Assembly (NCBI RefSeq): GCF_003569785.1
Contig: NZ_KZ983996.1
Coordinates: forward strand, 62,001-126,000
DNA: 64,000 nt
Reading direction: 5' to 3'
Source of the DNA: Leucobacter sp. wl10
GTDB lineage: Bacteria; Actinomycetota; Actinomycetes; Actinomycetales; Microbacteriaceae
In this document: positions 26,530 to 36,294 of the stretch, piece after piece
How the letters are laid out: each line of letters opens with the position of its first letter
Numbering within the stretch: position 1 is the first letter of the stretch
Program-made: the position numbers and the translations under genes
The notes under the pieces: generated by a model
Databases searched by the model: none
Seen by the model: the letters and a program-made list of their open reading frames with translations, nothing else
Told to the model about the DNA's origin: nothing

Positions 26530-27275
26530 TGCTGCTGACCCGCATGTACCTCAACCCTCGGCGACGGCAGACCGTGCGATTCATGCGGGATCCACAGGCA
26601 CTGCACGCCGCGGTCGAATCGGCCTTCCCTCCCGTACCGCTGGATCCCGGATCGGGATCCAGGCTTCTGTGGCGTCTCGACGCCGACGGCGATGAGCGGC
26701 AGCTGTTGATCCTCAGTTCTCGTACGCCCTCTCTTGAGCACCTGCAGGAACAAGCCGGATGGAGCGCCGAACAGACCTGGGAATCCCGCTCATACGATCA
26801 GCTCCTCTCCCGCTTCGCGCGCGGCCAGCGCTACGCATTCCGGCTGACCGCGAATCCGGTGCACACCGTCACCGACAGCAGCGGCCGCAAGAAGCTGCTC
26901 GCCCACGTTTCCGTCAAACACCAGACGCGCTGGTTGACGGAGCGCGCCGACGACCTCGGTGTGCGTTTCCTCACTGAAGGCGAGCTCTTCCCGGGGAGCG
27001 GCGATCCCGCACTCGACCAGACTTCCGCCGCAGCTGCCACGCACGGCGGAGAAGCCGCATCCGAGGTCGCGGCTGCAATTCTGGTGAGTTGCAGGGAGAC
27101 CCTGCACTTCAGAAGAGGCGAGCAGCGAGTCACACTCGCACGAGCGCGGTTCGACGGGTTGCTCGAGGTCACCGATGTGAATCGTCTGCGCGACGCTCTC
27201 ACCCGCGGGATCGGGCGGGCCAAGGCATACGGGTGCGGCCTGATGACTCTCGCCCCTCCGCACCAAGCTTCGTGA
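26529..27275 (+). CDS. cas6e: CRISPR RNA endoribonuclease Cas6e (CasE/Cse3)
   Basis: Cuts the pre-crRNA in each repeat, below the hairpin, and stays bound to it. The 248-aa RAMP protein begins LLTRMYLNPRRRQTVRFMRD, including the Tyr and the basic residues expected near the active site. The catalytic-type His is likely the one in DPQALHAAVES, as in relatives with the pattern HxxV. The C-terminal glycine-rich loop is GRAKAYGCGLMTLAP, the family hallmark. The repeat in this locus keeps a CCCCGC/GCGGGG stem that this enzyme should recognise. Confidence 0.93.
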   Translation: MLLTRMYLNPRRRQTVRFMRDPQALHAAVESAFPPVPLDPGSGSRLLWRLDADGDERQLLILSSRTPSLEHLQEQAGWSAEQTWESRSYDQLLSRFARGQRYAFRLTANPVHTVTDSSGRKKLLAHVSVKHQTRWLTERADDLGVRFLTEGELFPGSGDPALDQTSAAAATHGGEAASEVAAAILVSCRETLHFRRGEQRVTLARARFDGLLEVTDVNRLRDALTRGIGRAKAYGCGLMTLAPPHQAS

Positions 27276-27281
27276 GGCGGC

Positions 27282-28310
27282 ATGTCTTCCATTCCAGGCG
27301 CCGAGCCTTCGAGCCCTTCAGAACTCGCTCGCGTAGAGGACCGGATCACCTTCGTCTATCTCGAGCACGCGGTGATCGCCCGAGAATCGAATGCGCTCAC
27401 CGCGACCGGCGAAGACGGAATCGTCCACATACCCAGCGCGGGGCTCCTGGTGCTGATGCTCGGCCCGGGGACCAACGTCACTCACCAGGCCATGATGGTG
27501 CTCTCCGATAGCGGCGCAGCGATCGTATGGGTCGGCGAGAACGGTGTGCGCTACTACGCCGGCGGGCGACCGCTCGCGCGCTCCACACGGCTGCTCGAGC
27601 GACAGGCTGCCATCGTCTCGAACACTCGCGAGCGGATGCGCGTAGCCCGTCGCATGTACGCGATGCGGTTTCCGGATGAGGACGTCGCCGGACTCGCGAT
27701 GCAGCAGTTGCGGGGCCGGGAAGGCGCACGGGTACGGTCGGTGTATCGCGACTGGTCGAAGCGAACGGGTGTGAAATGGGATCGTCGCGACTACGACGTC
27801 GACGACTTCGAGGGAAGCGACGACATCAACCAGGCTCTCTCCGCAGCGAACACGTGCCTGTACGGGCTTGTGCATGCCGCCGCCGTTGCGCTGGGATGCT
27901 CGGCCGGGCTCGGCATCGTGCACACCGGGCATGATCGGAGCTTCGTGTACGACGTCGCGGACCTGTACAAGGCGGAGACCTCGATCCCGGTGTCATTCGA
28001 AACCGTGGCCCTTCTGCGTGATGCCGGTGGCGAGGAGGGTGCGCTCTCCGGATCAGACCTTGCCGGTGCGGTCCGACGGAAGATGCGTGATCGCTTCGTC
28101 GAATTGAAGCTCGTCGAACGAATCGTGGCAGACGTGAAATCGCTGCTGCTCGAACATGCTGAAGGCGTCGGCTTTATCTCGGACCGTCATGGTTCGGAGC
28201 ACTCGACAGATCTCTTCCTCGACGAAGAGATGGGCGGCAACGAGCTCTGGGACGGGCGCGGAACCGTGCCAGGCGGTGTCGACTACTCAGGAGAATCGAG
28301 CGGATCGTGA
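27282..28310 (+). CDS. cas1: CRISPR spacer integrase Cas1 (type I-E)
   Basis: Integrates new spacers at the leader end together with Cas2. The 342-aa protein keeps the catalytic residues: Glu147 in QQLRGREGARVR, His214 in GIVHTGHDRS and Asp227 in VYDVADLYK. Their spacing (67 and 13) is the same as Glu141, His208 and Asp221 of E. coli Cas1. RDYDVDDFEGSDDINQALSA is also typical. It is slightly longer than most at the C-terminus. It overlaps cas2 by four bases. Adaptation therefore looks functional, in keeping with the long array. Confidence 0.95.
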   Translation: MSSIPGAEPSSPSELARVEDRITFVYLEHAVIARESNALTATGEDGIVHIPSAGLLVLMLGPGTNVTHQAMMVLSDSGAAIVWVGENGVRYYAGGRPLARSTRLLERQAAIVSNTRERMRVARRMYAMRFPDEDVAGLAMQQLRGREGARVRSVYRDWSKRTGVKWDRRDYDVDDFEGSDDINQALSAANTCLYGLVHAAAVALGCSAGLGIVHTGHDRSFVYDVADLYKAETSIPVSFETVALLRDAGGEEGALSGSDLAGAVRRKMRDRFVELKLVERIVADVKSLLLEHAEGVGFISDRHGSEHSTDLFLDEEMGGNELWDGRGTVPGGVDYSGESSGS

Positions 28311-28648
28311 TCGTGCTGGTACTCACCGCCTGCCCGCAGGGCCTACGCGGGCATCTCACCAGATGGCTTTACGAGGTCAGCGCAGGTGTCTTCGTCGGCA
28401 AACTCAATCCGAAGCTCCGCGATCACGTTTGGGATCTGGTGATTCAGGAGATACAGGGAAAGGCGCTCCTGGTACACCCAGACCGGAATGCCGAGCAGGG
28501 GTTCAGCTTTCGGGTTCACGGGCACGACTGGGAGCCGCGCGATATCGAGGGCGTTACCCTCATGTCACGGCCGGGAGGCCGCCGGACCTCCGCTCTTCGC
28601 AAAGGCTGGTCTTCCGCTTCCAGATTCCGAAGGGGTTCGCGACGATGA
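28307..28648 (+). CDS. cas2: CRISPR-associated protein Cas2 (type I-E)
   Basis: Partner of Cas1 in spacer integration. The 113-aa ferredoxin-like protein starts MIVLVLTACPQGLRGHLTRW and continues LYEVSAGVFVGKLNPKLRDH, then VWDLVIQEI, the standard type I-E Cas2 (CasD/Cas2e) signature. The C-terminal 25 residues are Arg/Ser-rich. The start overlaps the cas1 stop (ATGA). The stop is 68 bp before the first repeat. Confidence 0.94.
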   Translation: MIVLVLTACPQGLRGHLTRWLYEVSAGVFVGKLNPKLRDHVWDLVIQEIQGKALLVHPDRNAEQGFSFRVHGHDWEPRDIEGVTLMSRPGGRRTSALRKGWSSASRFRRGSRR

Positions 28649-28716
28649 ACGTTGCTCGCAGTTGTAAACTAAACGAAGTTCTTCCTATCGGGTGGGTAAA
28701 TACCTGATCAAGAAGC
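28649..28716 (+). promoter_or_regulatory. CRISPR leader
   Basis: The 68 bp between cas2 and the first repeat is richer in A and T than its surroundings (for example GTTGTAAACTAAACGAAG, then GGGTAAATACCTGATCAAG). The position next to cas2 and the repeat orientation make this the leader, from which pre-crRNA is transcribed and next to which new spacers are inserted. The part of the promoter that lies inside cas2 cannot be separated. Confidence 0.7.
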
Positions 28717-31700
28717 GTGCTCCCCGCGCGAGCGGGGATGATCCCCGGACCCCGCTCTTCTTGCGGTCCTTCTTCACGTGCTCCCCGCGCGAGCGGGGAT
28801 GATCCCACGGGCCGCAGCACGGTCTCCCACACGGTCTGGTGCTCCCCGCGCGAGCGGGGATGATCCTCCGTGACCTTCTCGCCGATCGGGTAGGTGAAGG
28901 TGCTCCCCGCGCGAGCGGGGATGATCCCTGGTTGAACTCCCGCGGCATCCGCACGAAACGGTGCTCCCCGCGCGAGCGGGGATGATCCTCTTCGCGGCGT
29001 CCGCGACCTCGTAGTCACCCTGTGCTCCCCGCGCGAGCGGGGATGATCCCTCGCAACCGATGCCGCGTTCCTGGATATCGACGTGCTCCCCGCGCGAGCG
29101 GGGATGATCCGGCTCCGATCTGCGCGAGGATCCGCGCGATAGTGTGCTCCCCGCGCGAGCGGGGATGATCCTAGCCGTGCGGCGAGGACTGCTTCGGGAC
29201 ACCGGTGCTCCCCGCGCGAGCGGGGATGATCCTCCAGTGTCTGCTCGGTGACCATCGACAACCCGGTGCTCCCCGCGCGAGCGGGGATGATCCGTTATCG
29301 GCGGCCGAAGCGAGCGCGGCTGGATCGTGCTCCCCGCGCGAGCGGGGATGATCCCGGCCCCTACGCCCGCGGCGATGAGAACCATTCGTGCTCCCCGCGC
29401 GAGCGGGGATGATCCTCAGGCGATCGTCGACCTGAACACGAACGGGGCGTGCTCCCCGCGCGAGCGGGGATGATCCCTCGGTGAGTACGCGGCGGATGGT
29501 CTTGAGTGAGTGCTCCCCGCGCGAGCGGGGATGATCCTCCGCGCCCGCGGATTCCGCGGTGCAGGGCACGGTGCTCCCCGCGCGAGCGGGGATGATCCGC
29601 GGCCGGACGCGGTGGCGGTGTCGATGGGTTCGTGCTCCCCGCGCGAGCGGGGATGATCCGTATCACGATAGAGGTGTCCAACGACGGCGGACGTGCTCCC
29701 CGCGCGAGCGGGGATGATCCCCATTCCCCTCCACCGGATGCGGCGGGATAGTAGTGCTCCCCGCGCGAGCGGGGATGATCCGTTCTCCGTGCCGTGCAAC
29801 GTGCGGTCGATCGCGTGCTCCCCGCGCGAGCGGGGATGATCCAAGGTGCACCCGCTCGTGCTTCCCTTGGCTATCGTGCTCCCCGCGCGAGCGGGGATGA
29901 TCCCGGCGTCGTGGTGGCGTCGGCTGTGCCCCGTGCGTGCTCCCCGCGCGAGCGGGGATGATCCCCGGTGCACCGCGTAAGCGGCGGCACCCGCCCAGTG
30001 CTCCCCGCGCGAGCGGGGATGATCCGTGCAAGACGATCTCTGCTGACGTTGTGTCCGAGTGCTCCCCGCGCGAGCGGGGATGATCCACACGGGGGTGAAG
30101 GGCACTCAGCCCCTCACCCCGTGCTCCCCGCGCGAGCGGGGATGATCCTGCGGGGGGCCAGTCCGATTGGTCGTCGTGGTCGTGCTCCCCGCGCGAGCGG
30201 GGATGATCCGGTCGATATGCAGGCGTGGCGGTCGATGGTCAAGTGCTCCCCGCGCGAGCGGGGATGATCCCGCGCGCACGTTCTGGTTCATGCTGATGCT
30301 TGGGTGCTCCCCGCGCGAGCGGGGATGATCCCGCGTCGAACGCGGGCTTGAGGTACTGCTCCCAGTGCTCCCCGCGCGAGCGGGGATGATCCGGCGACCA
30401 CGAGCATAGCTACGACAGTGATCCCGTGCTCCCCGCGCGAGCGGGGATGATCCGCGGTATCCCATCTTCCCGTTCCGTGATCGAGCGTGCTCCCCGCGCG
30501 AGCGGGGATGATCCCGACGAGTCCGACCCGATGTGGCGACGCATGATGTGCTCCCCGCGCAAGCGGGGATGATCCCAAACGCGCAGCTCGACACGAACAG
30601 CAAGCATTGTGCTCCCCGCGCGAGCGGGGATGATCCGTCATCACTGGAACAAACATTCCCGCCATCAAGGTGCTCCCCGCGCGAGCGGGGATGATCCTGC
30701 TCCGTCGGCGAGGACCTCGAAGTGGAGGTGGTGCTCCCCGCGCGAGCGGGGATGATCCCTACTGGCTCACGAACGCCGGCGCGCTCCTCCCGTGCTCCCC
30801 GCGCGGGCGGGGATGATCCCGATGTGCAGGCCTGCCCGAACGCGTGGTTCGGGTGCTCCCCGCGCGAGCGGGGATGATCCCTACTGGATCACGAACGCCG
30901 GCGCGGTCCTCCCGTGCTCCCCGCGCGAGCGGGGATGATCCCGATGTGCAGGCCTTCCCGAACGCGTGGTTCGGGTGCTCCCCGCGCGAGCGGGGATGAT
31001 CCCTGAATGCCCATCAATGGAGGGCGCACCCCGTGGTGCTCCCCGCGCGAGCGGGGATGATCCGGATCTCGCGGACTTGCATCGCGGGCAGCCACAGTGC
31101 TCCCCGCGCGAGCGGGGATGATCCTCGACATCCAGCGGCGGCAGATCGTAGCCGGTCGTGCTCCCCGCGCGAGCGGGGATGATCCCAGGCGGGGCAATAC
31201 TGGGAAGGCATACGCCCAGTGCTCCCCGCGCGAGCGGGGATGATCCGCGGCGCCGCGACCAGGGCTACTGGTCGAACGGGTGCTCCCCGCGCGAGCGGGG
31301 ATGATCCCTTCGCGAGTCCGGAATGGATCGCGATCGGGCCGTGCTCCCCGCGCGAGCGGGGATGATCCCAGTTCGCGCTGGATCTTCCCGATCTCCGCCG
31401 TGTGCTCCCCGCGCGAGCGGGGATGATCCGACCGATGACGTGAAGGTCGGGGATGTGAAAGTGTGCTCCCCGCGCGAGCGGGGATGATCCATGGGTCGGA
31501 TACGCTCGGATTGTCTGGAGTACGTGCTCCCCGCGCGAGCGGGGATGATCCGCACTACCCGAGCGTTCGGCTGCGGCTCCCGTTGTGCTCCCCGCGCGAG
31601 CGGGGATGATCCTTGCCGCGGCAGTTCGATCTCTCCTCGGGGAGCGTGCTCCCCGCGCGAGCGGGGATGATCCACTGTGCCGACCCGAAATCGCGGATCT

Positions 31701-32942
31701 GTCCGGGTGCTCCCCGCGCGAGCGGGGATGATCCTGCGGGGAAACCGATAGACGCGAGGATCTCCACGTGCTCCCCGCGCGAGCGGGGATGATCCGCCCG
31801 GTCACAAGTCGCCCACCGCCCCCCGGTGTGCTCCCCGCGCGAGCGGGGATGATCCCATGGTCAGCCGCGCGCTCGAATGAACCTTCACGTGCTCCCCGCG
31901 CGAGCGGGGATGATCCCGCGGCGACCTGGGTGATGATGCCCGGCAGTGCGTGCTCCCCGCGCGAGCGGGGATGATCCCACGAGCCGGTAATACTTCCGGG
32001 CGACGTTCCAGTGCTCCCCGCGCGAGCGGGGATGATCCCCGGGTGGCCGGCGCGGAGTGCATGTTCCGGAGGTGCTCCCCGCGCGAGCGGGGATGATCCA
32101 CGCATACGCGACAGGCCGGTCCTTCGGGAGCAGTGCTCCCCGCGCGAGCGGGGATGATCCGGCGGCGGCCTCGACCGGTGGCCGACCGGGGCGGTGCTCC
32201 CCGCGCGAGCGGGGATGATCCCCCGTGGGAGTCGAAGTATCTTTCGACCCTACTGTGCTCCCCGCGCGAGCGGGGATGATCCCACCACCACCGTCACCAC
32301 CGTCACCGAGACCGTGTGCTCCCCGCGCAAGCGGGGATGATCCGTGGTCGACGATCAGGCGCAACTCGGCGAGCAAGTGCTCCCCGCGCAAGCGGGGATG
32401 ATCCCCCGCTGATGCACACGCCCGAGCAGCGGCGTGCGTGCTCCCCGCGCGAGCGGGGATGATCCCTACTGGATTACGAACGCCGGCGCGGTCCTCCCGT
32501 GCTCCCCGCGCGAGCGGGGATGATCCGTGAAGCGGCAGAGAAGTTCGCTCGCAAACTCAGTGCTCCCCGCGCGAGCGGGGATGATCCGCTCACGCCGACC
32601 TGTCACGCGCGATCACGGCCGTGCTCCCCGCACGAGCGGGGATGATCCGCTACTGCACCTATCGAACACGTCTTCGATGCGGTGCTCCCCGCGCGAGCGG
32701 GGATGGTCCCACCGGGCGCGCCTGGTGAGCGCCGAATCGTTCGTGCTCCCCGCGCGAGCGGGGATGATCCTGGAGAGCACGTCCCCGGGCCACTCGCGAG
32801 ACAGTGCTCCCCGCGCGAGCGGGGATGATCCCAGATCGAACGGGCGGCGCGAGCTATCTGGGGGGTGCTCCCCGCGCGAGCGGGGATGATCCCCTGCCAC
32901 GTCGTGAACGGGCCAGAACTCACACGGTGCTCCCCGCGCGAG
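28717..32942 (+). CRISPR. type I-E CRISPR array, 69 complete repeats plus half of the 70th
   Basis: The repeat is 28 bp: GTGCTCCCCGCGCGAG followed by CGGGGATGATCC, with stem arms CCCCGC and GCGGGG around GCGA. The period is 61 bp (33-nt spacers), with rare 34-nt (30087-30120, 32893-32926) and 32-nt (31796-31827) spacers. Counting from 28717 gives 69 complete repeats, then a 16-bp piece at 32927-32942 where the array is broken by an insertion. Variant repeats: CGCAAG instead of CGCGAG at 30548, 32316 and 32377; CGCGGG at 30792; CACGAG at 32621; GATGGTCC at 32682. Near-duplicate spacers lie at 30759, 30820, 30881, 30942 and 32466. Confidence 0.98.
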
Positions 32943-33526
32943 GCCGGTCCGAGCCTGATGTCCCGCCGCACATGGTGCATTTCGGGATGGACGCGGAAGG
33001 CCTCTCGGTCCTCGGTGAAGTGAAGTTCCGCAGTCACGGCGAACGTTCCAATCTGTGCCGAGAGGGTTGTCGTGGCGTGCTCCGGGGAGTGCGACAGGTT
33101 CGCAGCTACAGGAACCTCTCTGAGGTGAGTCACCGCGTGGGGCCCCGACCGAAGCGAGATACGCCCGTGCGGCTCCCTAACGATGAGCGATCTTTCGACG
33201 AATTCCGGAGGTTGGAGCGCCGCTTGAGCAATCGCTTGAAGGATGAAGATTGCGTCAATCGAACTCAGATGTGGGGTGAGAGCGCGGTCGTTGCCTTTCA
33301 CTGACCAATCCTTGGGATACTGTGCTGACGCCGTTCCTGTGAACGAGATGTCCACTCGGTTCTTCGCTCGCTCAAAGGTGCCTGCGAAGGAGCGATGAAC
33401 CCGGCGGTAGCCGGAGGCAAGGTATCGTTGGCTTCCGTCCCCGAGGATGCTTTCGAGGGACTGCGCTGCTCCCAGAAATGTGGGTGCAGCCTCCGACTCA
33501 TCAGGGCTTCTGGCAATTGTCGACAT
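32943..33526 (-). pseudogene. AvrD-like protein, 3' end lost at the CRISPR junction
   Basis: An intact start (ATG 33526 after AGGAGAA) opens a frame whose genuine part is about 194 residues. It resembles the AvrD family (hotdog-like; in Pseudomonas syringae AvrD directs syringolide synthesis): ESILGDGSQRYLASGYRRVH, then YPKDWSVKGND and LTPHLSSIDAIFILQAIAQA. Family members are near 310 residues, so roughly the last third is missing. At 32942 the frame runs into the CRISPR array and would add about 110 array-encoded residues. The family call is by memory of motifs and is moderate. It would be the last gene of the exporter operon, 28 bp after the permease. Confidence 0.55.
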
Positions 33527-33554
33527 GGCGTTCTCCTAGGGCCTGGGGGTGACA

Positions 33555-34622
33555 TCAAGTGCGCTGTTTGAAAAATTTGAAGAGGTGCTTTGCTTGGACG
33601 AATAGTGTTGCGCTAGCGGCTCCCAGCAGTGCCGCTGCGGACCCGGCATTGACGATGCCGAGGAGCCCGACGTACAGGTCGCGCTCTATCGAGGTGGTTG
33701 CAAGGATCAGCGCGAGTGCGGTGATTTCAGCGCCAAGGATTGCTGCGACCATGATCCAGGCAACGGTTTCGACGAGCACGGTTGCGGTGAATGCGCCTCG
33801 TCCTTGGCCTGCATGAAGTGATGACGCGTACTCAACCCGTCGCCTAGCGACAGCGATCCAGCCGACGCAGAGACCGCCCACGATTGCGACTGCGAAGCTC
33901 CATCGCGTTACCCGGTTCAGGAAGATCTCGCGGCCATCGAAGGAGGAGCCTTCAGACTTGTTCAGCTGCGAGATGTTGATCGGCTCGGATTCTCCGGCGC
34001 CGGGCACGGTGGCAGAGCGTAGGAGGTTGTCGTATTGCGGATTCTCTGGCCATACGCGTGCCCAGCATTCATCGAAAGTCCCTTCCGTCGCGACCGGGAT
34101 GATCATTGCGATGCTGAGGCGAGCGTCTCTCCCGTCTTCGGGATATTCGTAGATCGCGCTCACGGAAGCGGTCCCGGAGACTGTCGCGATCTCGTCTCCG
34201 ACATCGACCCCAAGCGATGTAGCAAGAGCGCGCGACAGCCATACCCCTGTCGTCTCAGGTGTGATTTCGAGAAGGTCTGCGAAGGTCGGCGATGCTTCGT
34301 AGGTGGTGAGCGGGCTGCGCGGGAGCGCAGGCAGCTCTGTTGGGGGCGCTTCTCTGAGTGCGCCAGTCCGCGAGATGTCCCCCAGCTCGGCGAGCCTTTC
34401 ACATGTCTCACCGTCGACTTCGCTGTCGGTAGTGAGCGTCCGCACGGCTGCTCCCGACGCGAGATAGCGTTCGGCGGCGTTCTGGATTCCGACGATGGTG
34501 AGCGCATCGGCGGTTGCGAGCCCTCCGGTGACGCCTCCCAGGAGTATCGCGAACAGGATTGCTCGGGTCGTGCCGCTGACGAGGTTGCGCCAGGCCTCGC
34601 TGAGTACGGTGCGTAGTCTCAT
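33555..34622 (-). CDS. ABC transporter permease (FtsX/MacB-like)
   Basis: Membrane subunit of an exporter, 355 aa. One transmembrane helix lies near the N-terminus (AILFAILLGGVTGGLATADA), a large extracytoplasmic domain follows (about residues 40-240), and three more helices make up the C-terminal 100 residues (FAVAIVGGLCVGWIAVARRR; then VETVAWIMVAAILGAEITAL; and GLLGIVNAGSAAALLGAASA). This is the FtsX-like arrangement of mechanotransmission ABC systems. Start ATG 34622 overlaps the stop of the ATPase by four bases. The substrate is not evident. Confidence 0.8.
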   Translation of the reverse strand: MRLRTVLSEAWRNLVSGTTRAILFAILLGGVTGGLATADALTIVGIQNAAERYLASGAAVRTLTTDSEVDGETCERLAELGDISRTGALREAPPTELPALPRSPLTTYEASPTFADLLEITPETTGVWLSRALATSLGVDVGDEIATVSGTASVSAIYEYPEDGRDARLSIAMIIPVATEGTFDECWARVWPENPQYDNLLRSATVPGAGESEPINISQLNKSEGSSFDGREIFLNRVTRWSFAVAIVGGLCVGWIAVARRRVEYASSLHAGQGRGAFTATVLVETVAWIMVAAILGAEITALALILATTSIERDLYVGLLGIVNAGSAAALLGAASATLFVQAKHLFKFFKQRT

Positions 34623-35239
34623 TGCGTGTCCGTTGCGGGGTCGAGTTCGATGACGCGCGAGCACGCAGAGCGTGTGCCCGGATCATGCGTCGCGATGACC
34701 ACGATGGCTCCGGATTCGGCGATACCCCCGAGGGTCTCATTGACGCTGGCTGCGGTTCGTTGATCCAACTGTGCGGTGGGTTCGTCGACCAGCAGGAGGT
34801 CAGGAGCTGCGGCGACTGCGCGGGCGAGCATAAGTCGCTGTGCTTCACCGCCGGAGAGCATGTGGAACGCTCTTCCAGCGACCGAGGTGAGCGCGAACGT
34901 TGAGAGGATCGATGCAGCTTCCTCTTCCGCCGCGCCCCTGCTTGTTCCACGGCACAGCAGCGGAAACACAACGTGATCGAGAGCGGTACGGTGTGGGACA
35001 CCGTGCGGGTTCTGGAAGACCCATCGGATCGAATCGATCGCTATGCGGTTGATCGTTCCGCCCTGGGGCACTTCCCATCCAGCGATGAGCGAGAGCAGCG
35101 TGGATTTTCCCGAGCCGGAAGGTCCGCAGATGCCGACGATCTCGCCGGGCTCGATGCTGAAGCTGAGGGGTTCGAATAGAGTCGGTCCGCCCGGATAGGC
35201 GTGAACGAGATCAGTAGCGCTGAGCTGCGATGTACTCAT
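34619..35239 (-). CDS. ABC transporter ATP-binding protein
   Basis: Cytoplasmic ATPase of the exporter, 206 aa. Walker A is GPSGSGKSTLL near residue 39, the Q loop WVFQNPHGV, the signature LSGGEAQRLMLARA, and Walker B LLLVDEPTAQLD with the catalytic Glu; the H loop is ATHDPGTR. It belongs to the LolD/MacB-like subgroup that pairs with FtsX-type permeases. It overlaps both the adaptor gene upstream and the permease downstream by four bases. Confidence 0.9.
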   Translation of the reverse strand: MSTSQLSATDLVHAYPGGPTLFEPLSFSIEPGEIVGICGPSGSGKSTLLSLIAGWEVPQGGTINRIAIDSIRWVFQNPHGVPHRTALDHVVFPLLCRGTSRGAAEEEAASILSTFALTSVAGRAFHMLSGGEAQRLMLARAVAAAPDLLLVDEPTAQLDQRTAASVNETLGGIAESGAIVVIATHDPGTRSACSRVIELDPATDTQ

Positions 35240-36294
35240 TTCTTCGCATCCTCTTCAGATGCGGGGCAAGAGGCATCCTTGGTTCCGGTCAGGTCCACGG
35301 TCTCCACCTTCACGTCCTCGTCGACGACGACGAGAGTGTTTCCTAGGGAAGAACCGATGACGGTGACGAGGTGTGTGGTGCCTCCGACTCGAATACAGCC
35401 TCGATCGCCGGATACTCCGAACACCGCCGCCGGCGGGACCTTGACCGCAGGCACGGGCGTTACTAGTCGAATGCGTCCTGGAAGGGTACTGGAAGCCGGA
35501 TCCGAGATCACGGACGCCGCCTCGGGAGCATTCAGAACGCCTGCGAGAAGGGTCGGATCTGTGCTGACCCCGTCGCCTCCCACAACTCCTTCCGCGCCCA
35601 GGACGGTGAGAGTGCGATCGCCTTGAGCGAGCCCAGTTGGGAGAGGCTCTATCGCAATGCTCTGGATTGACCCAGGCCCAGTGGCCAAAGGGGTTCCCGG
35701 ACTGATCTGCTGTCCCAGCTTGGCCGGGCAACGGCTCGCTGTGACCGCCTGCTGCCTGAGCCAAACATATTCAGAGATGCGGAGCCGGTAGGACGAGTCC
35801 TCGTTAGGTCCACCGGCTGCGACCTTCATGTCGTGTAGTGCGTTGGCGGTATCCCATCCGAAATAGCCGGTCGCTTCAACGGCGAAACCGATACGGGTCA
35901 GCTCGGTTTGTAGGACCTCAACATCCTTTCCGCGGTCGCCGAGTGCCAAATCGCGGTATAGCGGCGACTGCGTGTGGATGGCGAAGACAGGTGCGTAGTC
36001 GATGGTTGCCAGGATGCTCCCAGACGTGACTTCTTTACCTGCAGCGCATTCCTGGCTTGTGAGGATGCCAGTGGCAGCTGTCGTGAGTTCAATGGCATCA
36101 CCGACGCGCAGGCGCACCTGAACGGATCGCTCGTCAGCGAACTCTTGGGCTACGGCAGGGCCGGTCTTCGGCTCGCTTCCCGCCCCGAGGTTCTCAGGTG
36201 GTTCGATGGGGCGAAGAGACCATCCCAAGAGAGCGGCAGCACTGACCAGGACCGTCGTGCTCAGCGTGGCGAGGAGGACTAGTGGGCGTTTCAT
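35236..36294 (-). CDS. membrane-anchored adaptor with peptidoglycan-binding domain (HlyD-like)
   Basis: A 352-aa protein with one N-terminal transmembrane helix (PLVLLATLSTTVLVSAAALL) and an extracytoplasmic body. Residues about 115-160 form a peptidoglycan-binding_1-like unit (GDRGKDVEVLQTELTRIGFA, then GYFGWDTANALHDMKV). The flanks resemble the lipoyl/beta-barrel parts of HlyD-type adaptors (AAGKEVTSGSILATIDY; VPPAAVFGVSG). It would link the ABC exporter to the cell wall. ATG 36294 is preferred to GTG 36300; the start overlaps the lipoprotein stop (TGATG). Confidence 0.72.
   Translation of the reverse strand: MKRPLVLLATLSTTVLVSAAALLGWSLRPIEPPENLGAGSEPKTGPAVAQEFADERSVQVRLRVGDAIELTTAATGILTSQECAAGKEVTSGSILATIDYAPVFAIHTQSPLYRDLALGDRGKDVEVLQTELTRIGFAVEATGYFGWDTANALHDMKVAAGGPNEDSSYRLRISEYVWLRQQAVTASRCPAKLGQQISPGTPLATGPGSIQSIAIEPLPTGLAQGDRTLTVLGAEGVVGGDGVSTDPTLLAGVLNAPEAASVISDPASSTLPGRIRLVTPVPAVKVPPAAVFGVSGDRGCIRVGGTTHLVTVIGSSLGNTLVVVDEDVKVETVDLTGTKDASCPASEEDAKK

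Noticed and set aside
28560..33000. Long minus-strand open frames across the array, up to 363 codons, reading repeated ARAGST and DHPRSRGEH
   Set aside because: They are translations of the 61-bp repeat-spacer units. The repeat lacks stops in these frames; such spurious proteins are common across type I-E arrays.
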